A DNA stretch of 64,000 nt from Paragorgia papillata (GCA_035771165.1 JAWNZC010000238.1:2722501-2786500); one strand, 5' to 3'. Numbered from the stretch's first letter, positions 49,481 through 62,041 are shown. The notes: generated from the letters alone by a model not told the origin. Program-made: numbers and translations.

Positions 49481-49864
49481 TAATCGTCATCGACGCTTGT
49501 GATCTTTTCATTGTTGTCATGTAGAGATTCGATATTATCCGATTCGTCTTCGAAGAAAGAGTTTCCTATACACGGGAGAGAACATAATGAGCATATCCAG
49601 TCAATTGTAGGATTCTTGAAATAATATTGAAACCGAGCTTTAGACATCTTGAGGCATTTCGCATGTGACCAAATGCTACATTCGGAGCACAGAATGGCAT
49701 CCTGATTTTTTCTAACATTTTCACCACACTCCTTGCATGGATATTTAGGGACTGATTGTTGTCGAGGTCCTGGATTGCTTTGGATATCACCACAAAGGGC
49801 CAGTCTGCTGAGTTGAAAGCTCATTGTTCCTTTTGCAGTATGGGGCCATATTGTCTTCGCCAAA

Positions 49865-50888
49865 GGCGAGGTTGAAGAACGGTGTTGTTAATTTCTTTTA
49901 ATGTCAAAATGTGATGCTATCCTGCTGAATCTCGTTCTCTAATTGGGAATTACTCTGCTTTCTGATTGATTTATTACTGGTCTAGCTGTAGGACAGTTAA
50001 GGCAATAAAGAGTTGTAAAATTATAATAATAACAATTTATGCATTCAAAAAGCGCTAAAACTATAAATATTCTAAAGCGCTAGTACTATAAGTCAATATG
50101 TAAAAATAAAAAAAAATAAAAATATCTATGTACAGCTCAATAGTGTGATTAAAAAGTTAAAAACGTTTAAACATGAAATGCTTTCCTAAAAAGGAACGTC
50201 TTAAGTTGGCTTTTAAAATTATAAGCGTTCACCAGCGTACTAAACCACGTTCGACCGCCATAATAAGATATAAGGCTATGAAAAATAAAATTGTCAGTAA
50301 CTTCTATCTTAGTGACATGATAAGTTGTACGTATACATGTAGTGCATGTGGTACGTTTGCGAACTTGGTGTAATATGTAACAGACGTTCGGTGGCAGCGT
50401 GATGTTTTTCAGGGGGAACGGCTTTCACCCACTATTTTTGTCGGAGGAACGCCGTTCCCCCTGACAAATATTACGGCCTTCCCCCTAACAAAAATTAAAC
50501 GTAGTGGAAACACTGTTCAACACCGCACTATTTTTGCTTTGAGTCAATGAGTGTACTCGTTTTTCAACCAAGTTAGCCAACCAGCTAGCCTGAGCCAGGC
50601 TTTTAGTAATCTTTTCACACACCCATAATTAACTTTCGCGACAGGAGCCACGCCCATTTAATTTTACGACCAGTGGCCACACCCATTTGACGTTAGTGAG
50701 CGTTCCCCAACTTCCAAAATTTGGAAATCATCACTGTTCGGTGGACGTTCGTCAAGCTCAATTACTGAAACTTCTATCTTAGTTTACTTATTATCTTCGC
50801 CAGAAAGTTATGTTTTTACCTCCGTTTGCCCGTAGTCTTTTGGGTCTGTTGGTCTGTTTGTTCGTCTTTCCAGTTTGTTCGTCAGAAT
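49865..50888. other. No gene recognised
   Basis: AT-rich spacer with scattered inverted repeats (for example AAAAAGCGCTAAA near 50050). A GGGGGAACGGC block and its complement occur near 50412-50470, likely another fold-back element. Confidence 0.4.
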
Positions 50889-51096
50889 ATCTCGCAATCT
50901 CGTTCCCAGAGCCCACGTTCCCCACCCGGGAAACGAGAGACTCTGGGATAATCCGTTTCACATAGATATTTCATTGGCTGATGAACACAGTGAACTCTAA
51001 ATAACTCTTCTTCCGTATCCCATAATCCCAGAGCCTCTCGTTTCCCGCCCGCTGGGTAAGGGGAACGTGGGCTCTGGGAACGAGAGTGAATATCTC
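50889..51096. mobile_element. CTCGTTCCCAGAGCCCACG fold-back MITE, copy 1
   Basis: Left arm AATCTCGTTCCCAGAGCCCA and the complement TGGGCTCTGGGAACGAGAG on the right. Arms of about 70 bp. A bigger copy is at 63155-63571. Confidence 0.75.
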
Positions 51097-51357
51097 GTTG
51101 TCTCTTAGTATGTTCGTCTGTTGGTCTGTTGGTCTGTTGGTGTGTTCGTCTGTTATAGTAGTAGGTTATGTGTTCGCAAATTCTTGCAATCAATATAGTT
51201 GTTATTAAATCATATGCATCAGAAGGAAAATCAGATGGTGTGAACAGATCGTTTGCACATGACGTCAATCATTCATTCATTCATTTATTAATTCATCCAT
51301 CCATCCATTCAATCATTCATCCATTCATTCATTTATGATTAATTTATTCGTCCATTC

Positions 51358-51770
<413 letters not shown>

Positions 51771-51774
51771 CACC

Positions 51775-52025
51775 CTCCCACATGTTTACAGTACAAAAGC
51801 ACAGACAAAATCAGACAATTTCCATGGCAGGCCACGTCCCCCCCCTTCCCCCCACTCCCCCAACCCAAATCAAAATTTACCGTCTTTTTCATGTATATCG
51901 CGTTTAAATCTGTCGTCTATTTTTCGCGTAATTTTAGGCGGTTGTTATTTCCCGTGATGGTGATCAAAGGAGTCAAAAGATGCAAAGGTTTTTATTTTTA
52001 AAAAGTGCTTTCCGATGATGAAAAT
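51775..52025. other. Upstream region of the inositol kinase gene
   Basis: GC-richer 5' flank with C-runs. A stop (TAA) in frame at 51999 precedes the start codon, so the coding region is not longer upstream in this exon. Promoter elements are not obvious. Confidence 0.4.
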
Positions 52026-53005
52026 ATGGCCCAGGAATATGTTATTTATCCTCACCAAGTCGCAGGACACCGATTTGAAGATGGAGGGCAAGGTATTAAC
52101 GCTTTAAAACTGCGATATTTATGGCCTAAAATTTAAGTAAACAAACTTAAATATACTTAACTTTTATACGGTAAATACCAATGTTGTAAAATTTCTTTTG
52201 TGTTGTAGTATAAATGTAGTATAATATGTTTCTACAAGCTGTTGCTAATTTGACATCATTGATAAGTCTGATAATACATTTGGCTTTTTAATATATATAA
52301 TATTTTGTGCTCAATGCTTCTCAATTGTTTACAAAGAAAGACTTTCTCTACAGGATACAGGAAGTTCCATAAACACGTTTGCCCACTGATCTCTATACAT
52401 GTACAGTATAACGATATTCTACATTTGCCTCACAAATTAAACGAGCAATGAAATCATATATATTATCTCAAAGCAAATAATGATAATATTGCCAAAAACC
52501 AGATCTATTATAATTTATTGGATCATAGCGTACTTATATTATGCATCAGTCAATTCCAGCGTTGCCCATCCTCCCCCCCCGGGCCGATCCCCGGGCATTT
52601 GCATTTTAAATTTTTTTTAATGCAAATGCCCTGGGGTTGGGCAAAAAAGACGCTACAATGCACCACCTGAGCCAAAAAAATGGATGACACATGCCCCACC
52701 CCAGGGTCAGTTTGACTCGTGAAGTCATCAGGAAATTAAACATAAGAAAAATCCTAGCATGTTGATGGTCTTTAGATTCAGACCATCAGATGACAGTACT
52801 ATACTGTATATATATATACATGTATATATGTATATATATATATATATGCGCACTTCACGCTATCTGAATGTACTTCACCGATGCTGTCCCACATGCAGTT
52901 GTCACCGACGATCGCATGTGTATAAGTAATTGATGAAATTCATTCAGATTGTTCCAAGCTACACTGATGAGCTGTTGTACAGCGAAACACCGTGTCTGTA
53001 GATTG

Positions 53006-53066
<61 letters not shown>

Positions 53067-56000
53067 CGAAATATAGTAAGGTTAGATATACTGATGAGGG
53101 GCCTTCGCTCGAAACGTTAGATTCCTACGTTCTCTGTTTCGGCAGTATATCTAACCTTACTATATTTCGATTGTTGTTTCTACATTGCCTACGCAAGCAC
53201 GCTACTTTTATTTTATTATATATATATATTATATATTTCATTTTACAGGAATGTTAATAGACAATGATGGAAAGTTACTCAAACCTATCCAGGAACCACC
53301 AAGAGGAGAAAGAGAAGTTAAGATATATCAACATATCTTTGACGATGATGTGTCAGACTCTGTAACGCTAAAGCTTAGATCATTTCTTCCAACATTTTAT
53401 GGAACCAAAATTGTTTCTTTATCTGGTCCAGTATTCAAAAATATCCTTTTGTTCACTATTCGTCATTCAAATCTTGAAGTGGATAATACCATTATATTGC
53501 AATTTAACGAAATATTGTGTTTAGTTAATTTTCCTTTTTAAAGTGTGGTCTGTAAAGTGAAAAAAATGTGTTGGTATTTTTGCTGTTTTAATGAATATAC
53601 ATGTATGAGCACTAACCCAAAATTTGATAAGAATCTGGTATAGTCTTCATGCTATTAACTATCAAGTTTTGTTATAATGGCTAGTTTGTGTTTGGAGAAA
53701 ATTTGTGCTCTCCACTATACATATAAGAACAATGGATTTTAGCATCAGTGATCCTAGACTTGGATCAAGTCTGTCTCTCTAGGTGGGGGCAAGGGAGACT
53801 TGATTATGCAATGTCAACAGTGATCCATATGTGTAAGTCATAAGGCATTAAAGTTTTTTCGTTTGTTTTTGCTGTACAAGCTGTCGTAAGTTAAACTCAG
53901 AGAAAAACTCTGAGCTCCAGACGGGACTCGAACCCACAACCTTCCGAATGCCAGCCGGACGCTCCCACCATTGAGTCACTGGAACTCAGATGGTAGATGA
54001 AGGTTGTTTCTCGAGGTTGTTTTTCGAAACCTTTACCAACTTCAAGCTGAAAACACCACTATCATAGACCTTATTCAAAAATGGCCGCCGAATTAGAATT
54101 CTTTTATGTGCATATAAATTAGCCCTTATGACCTCGTTTTAAAGTATTATCAGAAATTAATGACAAAATGGCCACCACTTGAAAGCCAATTTACATATAT
54201 TCTTTAGAGGATGGCGCCCCATTTTGAACAGTAAATATATAAGGCGAATATATTAAAGTGAGAATTCTGCTTATTGAGTAGCTTGCCAACCATTTGCCGA
54301 CCTCCTGATCTAAACAACAACCATTATCCAATCATTTAGTCACCTATTTATTTTCATCAGGTATATCTGCGATCTGCCAAATTGTGTTGAAAATAGTAAA
54401 CAAATAAGCTAGTCATGCACCACTGGATTGCGGTAGGATTTTGTTTGATACCTTCAAAATCGTCTTTGGTCAAATGTTTGAGAGTTGATAGAAGAACCTT
54501 TATCTTGTATGTAATAAATTACACATTGACCAAATTGGCTGAAGTTGTATACATCCAATTCAACAACTATACCCGACTTGTAATGACAACAAGAAAATAT
54601 GCATTTTGAACACACCATGATTAATGGAGGCTCAAACATTGACAAACGATAGGTCAAGAGATATAGTCATTTGGCAGATCGTAGGTAGACCTGATTTAAG
54701 CAATAAGGAAGTGAATAATTTGAAAATCGCTGTTGCTTAGATAGTGAGGTCGGCAAATAGTAGGCGAGATACTCAATTAGCAGAATTTTCATTTTAATAT
54801 TTCCCCTCTATTATATTACTGTTCAAAATTAGATGCCATTTCATAAAGACTATATGTAAATTAGCCCTTAAGCAGCGGACATTTTGTCATCAATTTCTTG
54901 TAATGCCCAAACTCTAAAAACGAAGTATCCTGCATGGCAAATTTTGATAGTTAATCGCTTGAACACAAAAATACATCAGATTCTCTTGACATTTTCAGTG
55001 AATGCGTATACTGCATCTATGAGGTGAAAAACTTGTTGGCAACTTTTTTATTGTTCTAATCAACAGAAGATCACGACAGGAGCATTCATTGAAAATTTCA
55101 AGGCAATCTAATGTATATTATAAGTAATATTGGACATTTCACTCGATTACATAGCATGTTCTAAGGCTTTTGGGTGAAGGAAAATTCCTGCCGGAAGGGC
55201 TGTGTAGTTGCATTTTTCGCAACTGGTCCCGGTTTGGTCTTAAAATGTATATATTCTACACTCGAATTTTCCTTCATTAACAGGCCCTGAGTGAAGAAAA
55301 GCATGTCATGAGATGTGAGAGGGAGAAGAAGGCTGAGGATGACCATTTAAACATTAATGTTGTTGTTGTATATACAGTATACCTATTCTTTAACAATACT
55401 AACTAGATAACTATATTAGACTTGAAGACATAACAAGGCATTTTAATAAGCCTTGTATTTTAGACATCAAAGTTGGTCAGTTTGTCTCGGATCATTTGGC
55501 CACGAAAGAAAAGAGGGAAAGAGGAAAGAGAAAATATCCAGAACAGGAGATATTTGGTTTTAGGATTCTTGGTATGAAAGCGTACAAAAAAGATTCGAAA
55601 GATTTCAAATTTTATGACAAATTATTTGGGAGAAAACTAAAGACACGCCAAGAAGTCTTGAAAGGTATTACTGTATTTCCTCTATTAAGCCCCCAAACAG
55701 AAATATATATCTCAACAACGAAGAAAGAAACGAAAAGCTACAAAAATGTTACTTTGTTATTTTAAATGTTCTTTCAAACAAGACAAAGTAACTTAATTTT
55801 TGTTTCATACGCACTTTAAGGATGTCCTAATAATTTTTGATTTTAGTGAATCAACAATTTCAGTTTTGACGACTCTTCTAGATGGATGTCGTGATCGCCT
55901 TCCACAAGTTTTAACCCAAGGTGGTTTTTGTTATTTTTTATATATCAGGTCGTCTCGTAACCGCTTTCCATCTTGCTCTGTCTCCGCACATCTCCAAATC

Positions 56001-59000
56001 AATCGACTTTCCATCTTCCTTGATGCAATCCTTCCATCTCTGTTTCGGTCTTCCTTGCGGCCTTTTCCCCTCTTCTCTTCTGTCTGCTGCCCACTTAATC
56101 ATTTCATTGTCCTCACACCTTCTCACATGACCATACCACCTCAATCTGCTTTCTTGCACCTTATCTCACATTTGCACCACTCCAACATCCCTACGCACCT
56201 CTTCGTTCTTCATTCTATCCCTCTTGGCGACACCTCTTATCTCCCTCAGGCATTTCATCTCCGCCACTTCCAACTTGCTTAGGTGTATTTTCTTCACGGC
56301 CCACGTCTCAGATCCACAGAGGGCTGCAGGTCTGACCATCGTCTTGTAAGTCTGTTCCTTCAGTCTTACAGGCATCCTTCTGTCATACATGACCTCGCTG
56401 ACGTTAATCCACGCTTCTCCTATTCCCTTCACCCTTGCCCGTATTTCGTGATCCAGCCCTCCTTGCTCGTGGGCCCAGCTCCCAAGGTATTTAAAGGCCG
56501 CAGTTTGTCTCAGTGCCTGACCATTTATAATGATGGATATCCTCGGTGCTGGTTCCGTACGTGTTACTACCATAACCTCCGTTTTCGACTGGCTCATCTT
56601 CATACCGTGGCTGCGCAGCTCTTCGTTCCATTTGTTGGTGGCTCTTTGTTGCGCATCCTCGGTGTTCTCATTCAGTGCAATGTCATCAGCGTATATCAGT
56701 TTCGATCCGCGACTCGATGGACACCTTCTGCTAATATAGTCCAGGATCATGATGAAAATCAGTGGGCTTAGGGCAGAGCCCTGGTGTAGCCCGACATTCA
56801 CCTCGAAGCCTTCTGTCTTCCCGAAGCACGTTCTGACTCTGGTTGTTGGTGTGCGGTACATTGCTGTAACCATAGTGATGATCTCTTCTGGTACTCCATA
56901 GAGCCTCAGAATCGGTGCAATCATCTGTCTGTTAATCTTATCGTATGCCTTCTCCAGGTCTAAGAATGCCCAGTAACTATCTTGGCCGAATTCCAGTTTC
57001 CTTTCCATCAGTTGTCTCAGAATAAATAGTGCGTCGGTGGTGCCCGGACCTTTTCGGAATCCGAACTGTTCTTCTCCCAATTGCTCGTCGACGATCGGCC
57101 TGATTCTGGCCGTATGATGAGTACTTCTCCTGGGCTTGCTCTTTCCGTTAGCGACTGAAGGTCTGTTCTGAACTGGCCTTTGACATCGTCGTCGCATCCG
57201 CTCTGTGGTGCATAGCATGATACTATAAACACCATCCGTTCCTTCAGTTGCACTCGCTGGTGGCCATTAGTCGGTCGTTGACCCTAATCACTTCCACTAC
57301 CGTCTTCTTTATATCACCACGACGTAGCACTATCCCTACGCCATTCCTCTTCTCGCTGTCCTTTCCATCTAATCTCTTGCAGGCACAACACGTCAATCTT
57401 CCTCCGTACCATCATTTCCGTACATTCTAATCTTTTATCTGTTAAAGTCAATACATTTAGGGTCGCCACTCGTAGTTGTGTTGTAGCAGGTCAGATGTTT
57501 TACCTCCACTTTTCGCCTTTTGGGCTAGGCTCCACGACCTAAAGGAGCCAGGTAGAGGGGAATCCGCCGGTATCCTACTGGTCCGTGGCTGCCGGACTTT
57601 CTGGCGGGTGAACACTCGGCATAGGACTGAATAGCCCTCCCACCGTTGATGATTACCCCTGGCGGGGCGACGTTTTAGATTCCATTATGTCGACCCTTAT
57701 AACTGGTAACTGCAACCACCCTTCCCTCTGGCTGTCCCATGGTAACGAGACTGTCAACTTGCGCCATTAGTAATCCACCGGTTGGCGGGACCTGCCGTGG
57801 ATTCGCAGTACCCCACTAACTTTGGCGGGTGACCGGCGACCTTGTTCCAACCTTAGTGGGATCATGATCGCCCGTCATGGCAAGCCTACCACTGTCTCAC
57901 TCTCGGGTTCGTGCCAGGCTGCCTAACACCTTGCTGCTGCCCAAGGTGTGTTTAACTCGCGTTGGCAGGGCCGTTACTCCCTGAGTAGCTCTCCAAGCTA
58001 CCGCGTACCATACCGCGTACTTATACAAGTGTGAAATCTTATAAACATTTTCTAAATGACGAAAAAAGCCCAAAGTAAACACACGTGAATGGCCGTTAAC
58101 GTAAAAGCTTTCGGAATTATCGAATTCCCCGATATAGTTTTGTCTGTCACAACCTAAAAATTTCTTGCGATAGTTCCCAAATCCCACTCTGTTGAGACCT
58201 CTACTTATACTATCCGTTTTATATATCTCTAACTTAAAGGGCAATAGCACTAAAAATTAAGTTTGTCTAATTTGAAAGAACTCATAAAATTGTAATAGAA
58301 CAGCCTTTACAACTTTTTCGTATCTCTCTTCGTTTTCAAGATATTTCAATTTGTTTGATATGTAAATGAGATGGTCTCTGACGTCAGGAGCAGGGTAAAA
58401 TATTTTCACATGTAGCAAAACCAGTTATGTCTCTAAGTTTGTTCAGCGAAATCATTTGAAACTGTGCACATAAAAACTCCTTGCGACGCTGAACATTTCA
58501 TGTTACACGACGCTGAACATTTCATGTTAGATATGTAAGTGATTTTTCTCTGTATGAAAATATTTTACCCGACTCCTGACGTCAGAGACCATCTCATTTA
58601 CATATCAAACAAATTGAAATATCTTGAAAACGCAGAAAGATACGAAAAAGTTGTAAAGGATCTTCTATTACAATTTTATGGGTTCTTTCAAATTAGACAA
58701 ACTTAATTTTAAATAAATGCCAATCCCCTTTAAGCTTAAAGTCATTTGTGGAATTTGCTTCCTTGACAAACGTTGGTAACATGTTCCAGTATTTGATCAC
58801 TCTACGTTGAAAAATGTCGTTGCCTTTAGTAGTGTAAGAGTGACGACACAAATAACATTGCTATCCTATACTGTTGTACTCTCTTTAGTCTTTACTGTAT
58901 TAAATCGTTATTACTCAGCCTGGAATGGTAAGGGAGCAGGAGGGGGGGGCCTTATTTAATTTTTTTGCTGAAAGGGTGGGCGCTTATTCGAGGAAATACG

Positions 59001-59548
59001 GTATCATATGCAAGATTTCCCTTCAATTGTCAATCTTGGAAGTGAAATAAATTATCCATTACAATGTCTTTACAGGTCTTCGAGAATTCTTTTGTCCAGA
59101 AGATCATGGCAAGAAGCATATCTTAGGAATACTAGAACAGTGTAAAGCGATTAGAACTTGGTTTTTACAACAGACGAAATTTAGACTTTTTTCAAGTTCC
59201 ATTTTGATTGTGTATGAAGGAGATTCTGGACGCGCGATTGATGAACATTTAGTACAATGCAAAGATCTTAAGAAAATTCCTGCATCAAAGTACTTAAGTT
59301 GTTGTGGAGAATCACCAATCACAAGCGAACACTGTGAGAACGAGACATTTTTAGACCATTTTGAGAATAGCAACCATACCCAGCACGAACATAGTCATGC
59401 TAAAGACCAGGAGTTAAACGTTCCTCGAGTCACTGTGCGTTTGGTGGACTTTGCTCATACTTACATTGGAAGCTACTCTGACGTTGATGGAAATTACCTA
59501 TATGGTCTACAGAGTCTGATACAGTGTTTTGAAGAACTGGTCATATAG
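52026..59548 (+). CDS. IPMK: Inositol polyphosphate multikinase-like gene, four exons
   Basis: Exons at 52026-52092, 53249-53425, 55407-55664 and 59076-59548 join into an open frame of 975 bases (324 residues). Every junction has GT/AG and phase 1. Exon 1 carries HQVAGH; exon 2 GERE after a Pro-rich loop; exon 3 IRLEDIT and the substrate-binding PCILDIKVG (PxxxDxKxG). Exon 4 carries the SLL-type SSSILIVYEG and IDF-type VRLVDFAHT. It would phosphorylate inositol phosphates (IP3 to IP5) in nucleus and cytosol. It is shorter than the 416-residue human enzyme; I did not see a clear nuclear localisation signal. The start is the first in-frame Met after a stop. Introns hold SINE, MITE and LINE debris. 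Confidence 0.9.
53011..53064. repeat. (TA)n microsatellite in intron 1
   Basis: About 54 bp of TA, next to a fold-back element. Confidence 0.9.
53064..53172. mobile_element. AATCGAAATATAG fold-back repeat
   Basis: AATCGAAATATAGTAAGGTT on the left and AACCTTACTATATTTCGATT on the right enclose CCTTCGCTCGAAACGTTAG. Related copies lie at 62042-62207 and in part at 38320-38400. Confidence 0.7.
53914..53985 (-). tRNA. tRNA-Ala(GGC)-like sequence, possibly SINE head
   Basis: 72 bases on the minus strand fold as a cloverleaf: 7-bp acceptor stem (GTTCCAG/CTGGAGC, one G-U), anticodon stem TCCGG/TCGGA with loop CTGGCAT (anticodon GGC, U33), and a B box GGTTCGAGTCC. The D stem is weak. It lies in kinase intron 2 and may be a tRNA-derived repeat rather than a working gene. 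Confidence 0.4.
54064..54146. mobile_element. Half copy of the palindromic MITE of 2191-2385
   Basis: Left arm only: GACCTTATTCAAAAATGGCCGCC and following bases. Confidence 0.65.
54150..54895. mobile_element. About 745-bp imperfect palindrome in intron 2
   Basis: Left GAAATTAATGACAAAATGG pairs with right ATTTTGTCATCAATTTC, and inward the arms continue (ATTTACATATATTCTTTA against ATATGTAAATTAG; GGTCGGCAAATAG near 54748 against TTGCCGACC near 54296). It looks like a long fold-back element. Confidence 0.6.
55705..55819. mobile_element. TTAA-flanked MITE end fragment
   Basis: Right arm of the 1429-1893 family ending GCACTTTAA, in intron 3. Confidence 0.55.
55938..57480 (-). pseudogene. LINE with endonuclease and reverse transcriptase, internally deleted
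   Basis: Minus strand in intron 3. The AP-endonuclease part near 57480-57110 (CLQEIRW, then a stop, then VSCYAPQ) breaks in mid-domain near EVLII, joining directly to the reverse transcriptase. The RT part runs from FGFRKGPGTTDALF through FLDLEKAYDKI and LIYADDIAL to the thumb region; it ends RLRWYGHVRR...RRPDI near 55940. The C-terminal DRMKNEEVRRDVG-type block is common in RTE/Proto2-like LINEs, but I cannot fix the clade. Confidence 0.75.
57481..57896. other. GC-rich LINE 5' or unknown sequence
   Basis: Higher GC than its surroundings, immediately upstream of the endonuclease. Probably the 5' part of the LINE; no gene is recognised. Confidence 0.4.
57897..58900 (-). pseudogene. CR1/L2-like LINE C-terminal fragment interrupted by a MITE
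   Basis: On the minus strand, 58900-58738 encodes a WNMLPTFV-like block (a LINE C-terminal pattern) with stops. The frame is broken by the TTAA-bounded MITE at 58234-58733, and a continuation (LEIYKTDSISRG) may lie at 58230-57900. Weak, but the nested structure is clear. Confidence 0.45.
58234..58733. mobile_element. TTAA-flanked MITE, copy 3
   Basis: TTAA on both sides; arms of about 160 bp are inverted (GAGATGGTCTCTGACGTCAG with the complement CTGACGTCAGAGACCATCTC). Confidence 0.75.
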
Positions 59549-59563
59549 TTACGACTTGAGAGA

Positions 59564-60651
59564 TTAGGGGGTGTTTACATGAGGCCAGCCCGAACTCGGG
59601 CAGGAATGACTTTGGGTCGGTTGCACTGATCTCGAAATAATACTGGATTAAGTATCTATTGTTTACAAAATGAAGCTGGAAGTCAGCCATTACTAAGGGA
59701 CCAAGTGATGGTCTTTCTAGCGTATTCTGGCACCGATATAAACATTTTGTTGAATGAGATGCTGAATCTTTGAAAGAAAATATAGTTAAATATTCTTTTG
59801 GGGTACAGAAGACGTTTTAAGAAGACATAAAGACATTTTTCAGAATGTTTGGTCCCTTAGTAATGGCGGATTTCTTTTGTTTAGCTTGCTTCATTTTATG
59901 AACCAGTGGACAATAGGTTGCACTATCCAGTCTTCTTTTGAGATCAGTGGTCGGTTGTAGTTTTTACTGTAGATCGTTTTCATGAGTCTGGCCGGAGATT
60001 CAGTTCACGCCGGCCTAATCTCAGGTCACCTGCTAGACTTGCTCAGTCCCTTGTTTATCGGTGCACGCGCGTGTGCCGTGGTCGCCTGCTACACGCGTAA
60101 AAATCTCACAAGTTGTTACAGCATTGTTGCCTGAACAATGCTGTAACAACTTGTTGACATATGTGAACAACATTGATAAATGAACAACATTGTTCATCAT
60201 TGTTTCAACAAGTTGTTACAGCTTGATGAAACAACAACCGTTGTTCACGCATGTTGTAACAACCGAAGAACGTGTTGATACATCAACCATGTTCACCATT
60301 GTTGTAACATTGTTGTTCATCGTTGTTATTTCGTCATGCTGTTACAACATGTTGTATCATGTGCGAACAACGTTGTTGGCTATAAAAATGTGCTGTTGGA
60401 ACAACTTGTTCATGACTGTTGATTTATCCGTGAACAAGTTGTTCGAACAATAAGTGAACAACTTGTTGACAACTTGTTCACGGCGAGCAGCACAACATTG
60501 TTCACGCCTGTTGACAACCGTGAACAAGTTGTGCGTTTTTACGCGTGTAGACCGAACTGAAATTTTGGTGGACTAGGAACCAAGGCCATATAATTTCTAG
60601 ACCTGCCTCGTGTAAATTCAGTCCGGCCTGGCCTCATGTAAACACCCCCTT
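59564..60651. mobile_element. About 1.1-kb MITE in the kinase 3' region
   Basis: Ends TTAGGGGGTGTTTACATGAG and CTCATGTAAACACCCCCTTA are inverted. It starts 15 bp after the kinase stop codon, so it may be part of the 3' UTR. It encloses the smaller element at 60089-60550. Terminal motif is related to 48991-49480. Confidence 0.75.
60089..60550. mobile_element. MITE built of AACAAGTTGTT palindromes
   Basis: Ends CTACACGCGTAAAAA and TTTTTACGCGTGTAG are inverted. The interior contains many AACAAGTTGTT/ACAACTTGTT units and their variants in both orientations, so every segment can fold with many others. Confidence 0.75.
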
Positions 60652-60659
60652 ACTTGTAA

Positions 60660-61421
60660 GCACAAGTCGAAAAAATTTCTAGAAAATCAAATTTTGGAAA
60701 TAATGGTGGCTATATTTTCTAAATACCAACGTGTAATATAGCATGGATTTTAAAAGGACTGGATAGGAAACTAATAGTCATGTGGGGTGTTTTGAGCTTT
60801 CTGATTGGTTAAATCGCATTCACTGAGTTTGCAAAATGGTTGAAACCTAGTTGCAAATCTATCGTAGATGCATCTCTAGAAAGAACAAAGAAAACCGACT
60901 TAACTATTATTAAATAACCAAAATTGTTAGTAACCCCAGTAAAGGTGAAGGTTAATTACCTACAACTCTCACCCAAAAATCAATCAAGTTATGGAATGAC
61001 AGATCGGCGGCTGGATAAATAGAGAACCTCACTTCCATGCCTGAATCAGTCACCACTATACTGAGTAGAATATCAATCTGTGCTGTTAAGGAACCGGCAG
61101 GCTCGTGAAATAACGTAGATCAGAGTCTGTCAGAGTTGCCAAAGTAGCGCCCCCCCCCCTAATTAACGGGTGTCCCGAGAGTAACGTTAAATTTTCGATA
61201 CCATGTAAACACACAAGTGAAATTCGAACTACGAAAAAAACCTTTGACCGACGTAATAGGAACCAAGGCCATAATGTCAAGACCAGCCTCATGTAAACAA
61301 AATGCAAAATTCAGTCCGGTCTTAGCCTGCGTCGCAGCCCAACGTACCACCCGGCTGAGTTCGGGCCGGATTGATTTAATCACAGAACGTCACGCGAATT
61401 CTCATTAAGTTGGAACATAGT
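60660..61421. other. No gene recognised
   Basis: AT-rich spacer. A stretch near 61180-61380 contains CAGCCTCATGTAAAC-type termini of the 59.6-kb MITE family. Confidence 0.4.
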
Positions 61422-61587
61422 TTAAGCCTGGTTTCCATATAGCCGTAAGAGCCGGCGGCATAGTTGCGGCAAGGGGCGATGGTCCAATCATAGACAGTGT
61501 TGAATTAGCCAGCAATAAAAAGCTGTATGCGATTGGACCATTGCCCCTTGCCGCCGGCGCTTACGGCTATATGGAAACCAGACTTAA
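61422..61587. mobile_element. Second copy of the LINE-inserted MITE
   Basis: TTAA-bounded, same ends (AAGCCTGGTTTCCATATAGC) as 48704-48862. Confidence 0.8.
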
Positions 61588-61596
61588 TAGAACTTA

Positions 61597-61777
61597 GACC
61601 ACTTTCATAATAGCGATTAATTTCAATATTCTTTTATGTGCATCTTAATAAGCCTTTCTAGCCTCGTTTGTGTGTCTGTAATTCAAAAGAATCTTTGCTT
61701 CATAACGAGGCCAGAAAGGCTTATTTAGATGCACATAAAAGAATATTTAAAATGGTGGCCATTATGAAAGTGGTCTA
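61597..61777. mobile_element. Palindromic MITE related to 2191-2385
   Basis: AGACCACTTTCATAATAGC with the complement ATTATGAAAGTGGTCT; internal arms TTCTTTTATGTGCATCTTAA are inverted as well. Confidence 0.7.
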
Positions 61778-62041
61778 TACAGTAGTTGGGAAACACGTCC
61801 AAATCATTGTTCTATGTTTTTGTTTATGGAAATTTGTGCAACTTCACGGTATTGTATTTTGTGTATGAAGCAGTAATCAAATAGCAACGATTGGGTTTAA
61901 TTACGTGTCCATAGAATTTACTTCCATATATGGAACTCTATTGTCTTTCAACATGACTATATCACTTCATGTTGAAAGACAATGGAGCTTCCAACCATGT
62001 ATACGTTATATTAACTATGGTTGGAACAAGTAATAACAAAG

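Larger units (their letters stand above)
48610..49863 (-). pseudogene. CR1/L2-like LINE 5' fragment split by two MITEs
   Basis: Minus strand. The ORF starts at 49863. LCGDIQSNPGP (residues 23-33) is a 2A-like ribosome-skipping motif. Residues about 43-94 carry a PHD-like zinc pattern (CKEC...CSEC...H..C...CSLC). The frame then meets a MITE (48991-49480), continues with KDLRVAHINIC, the AP-endonuclease start, is cut again by a second MITE (48704-48862), and resumes at ESHLNSSISDNDLHT before ending near 48610. The element is dead. Confidence 0.75.
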
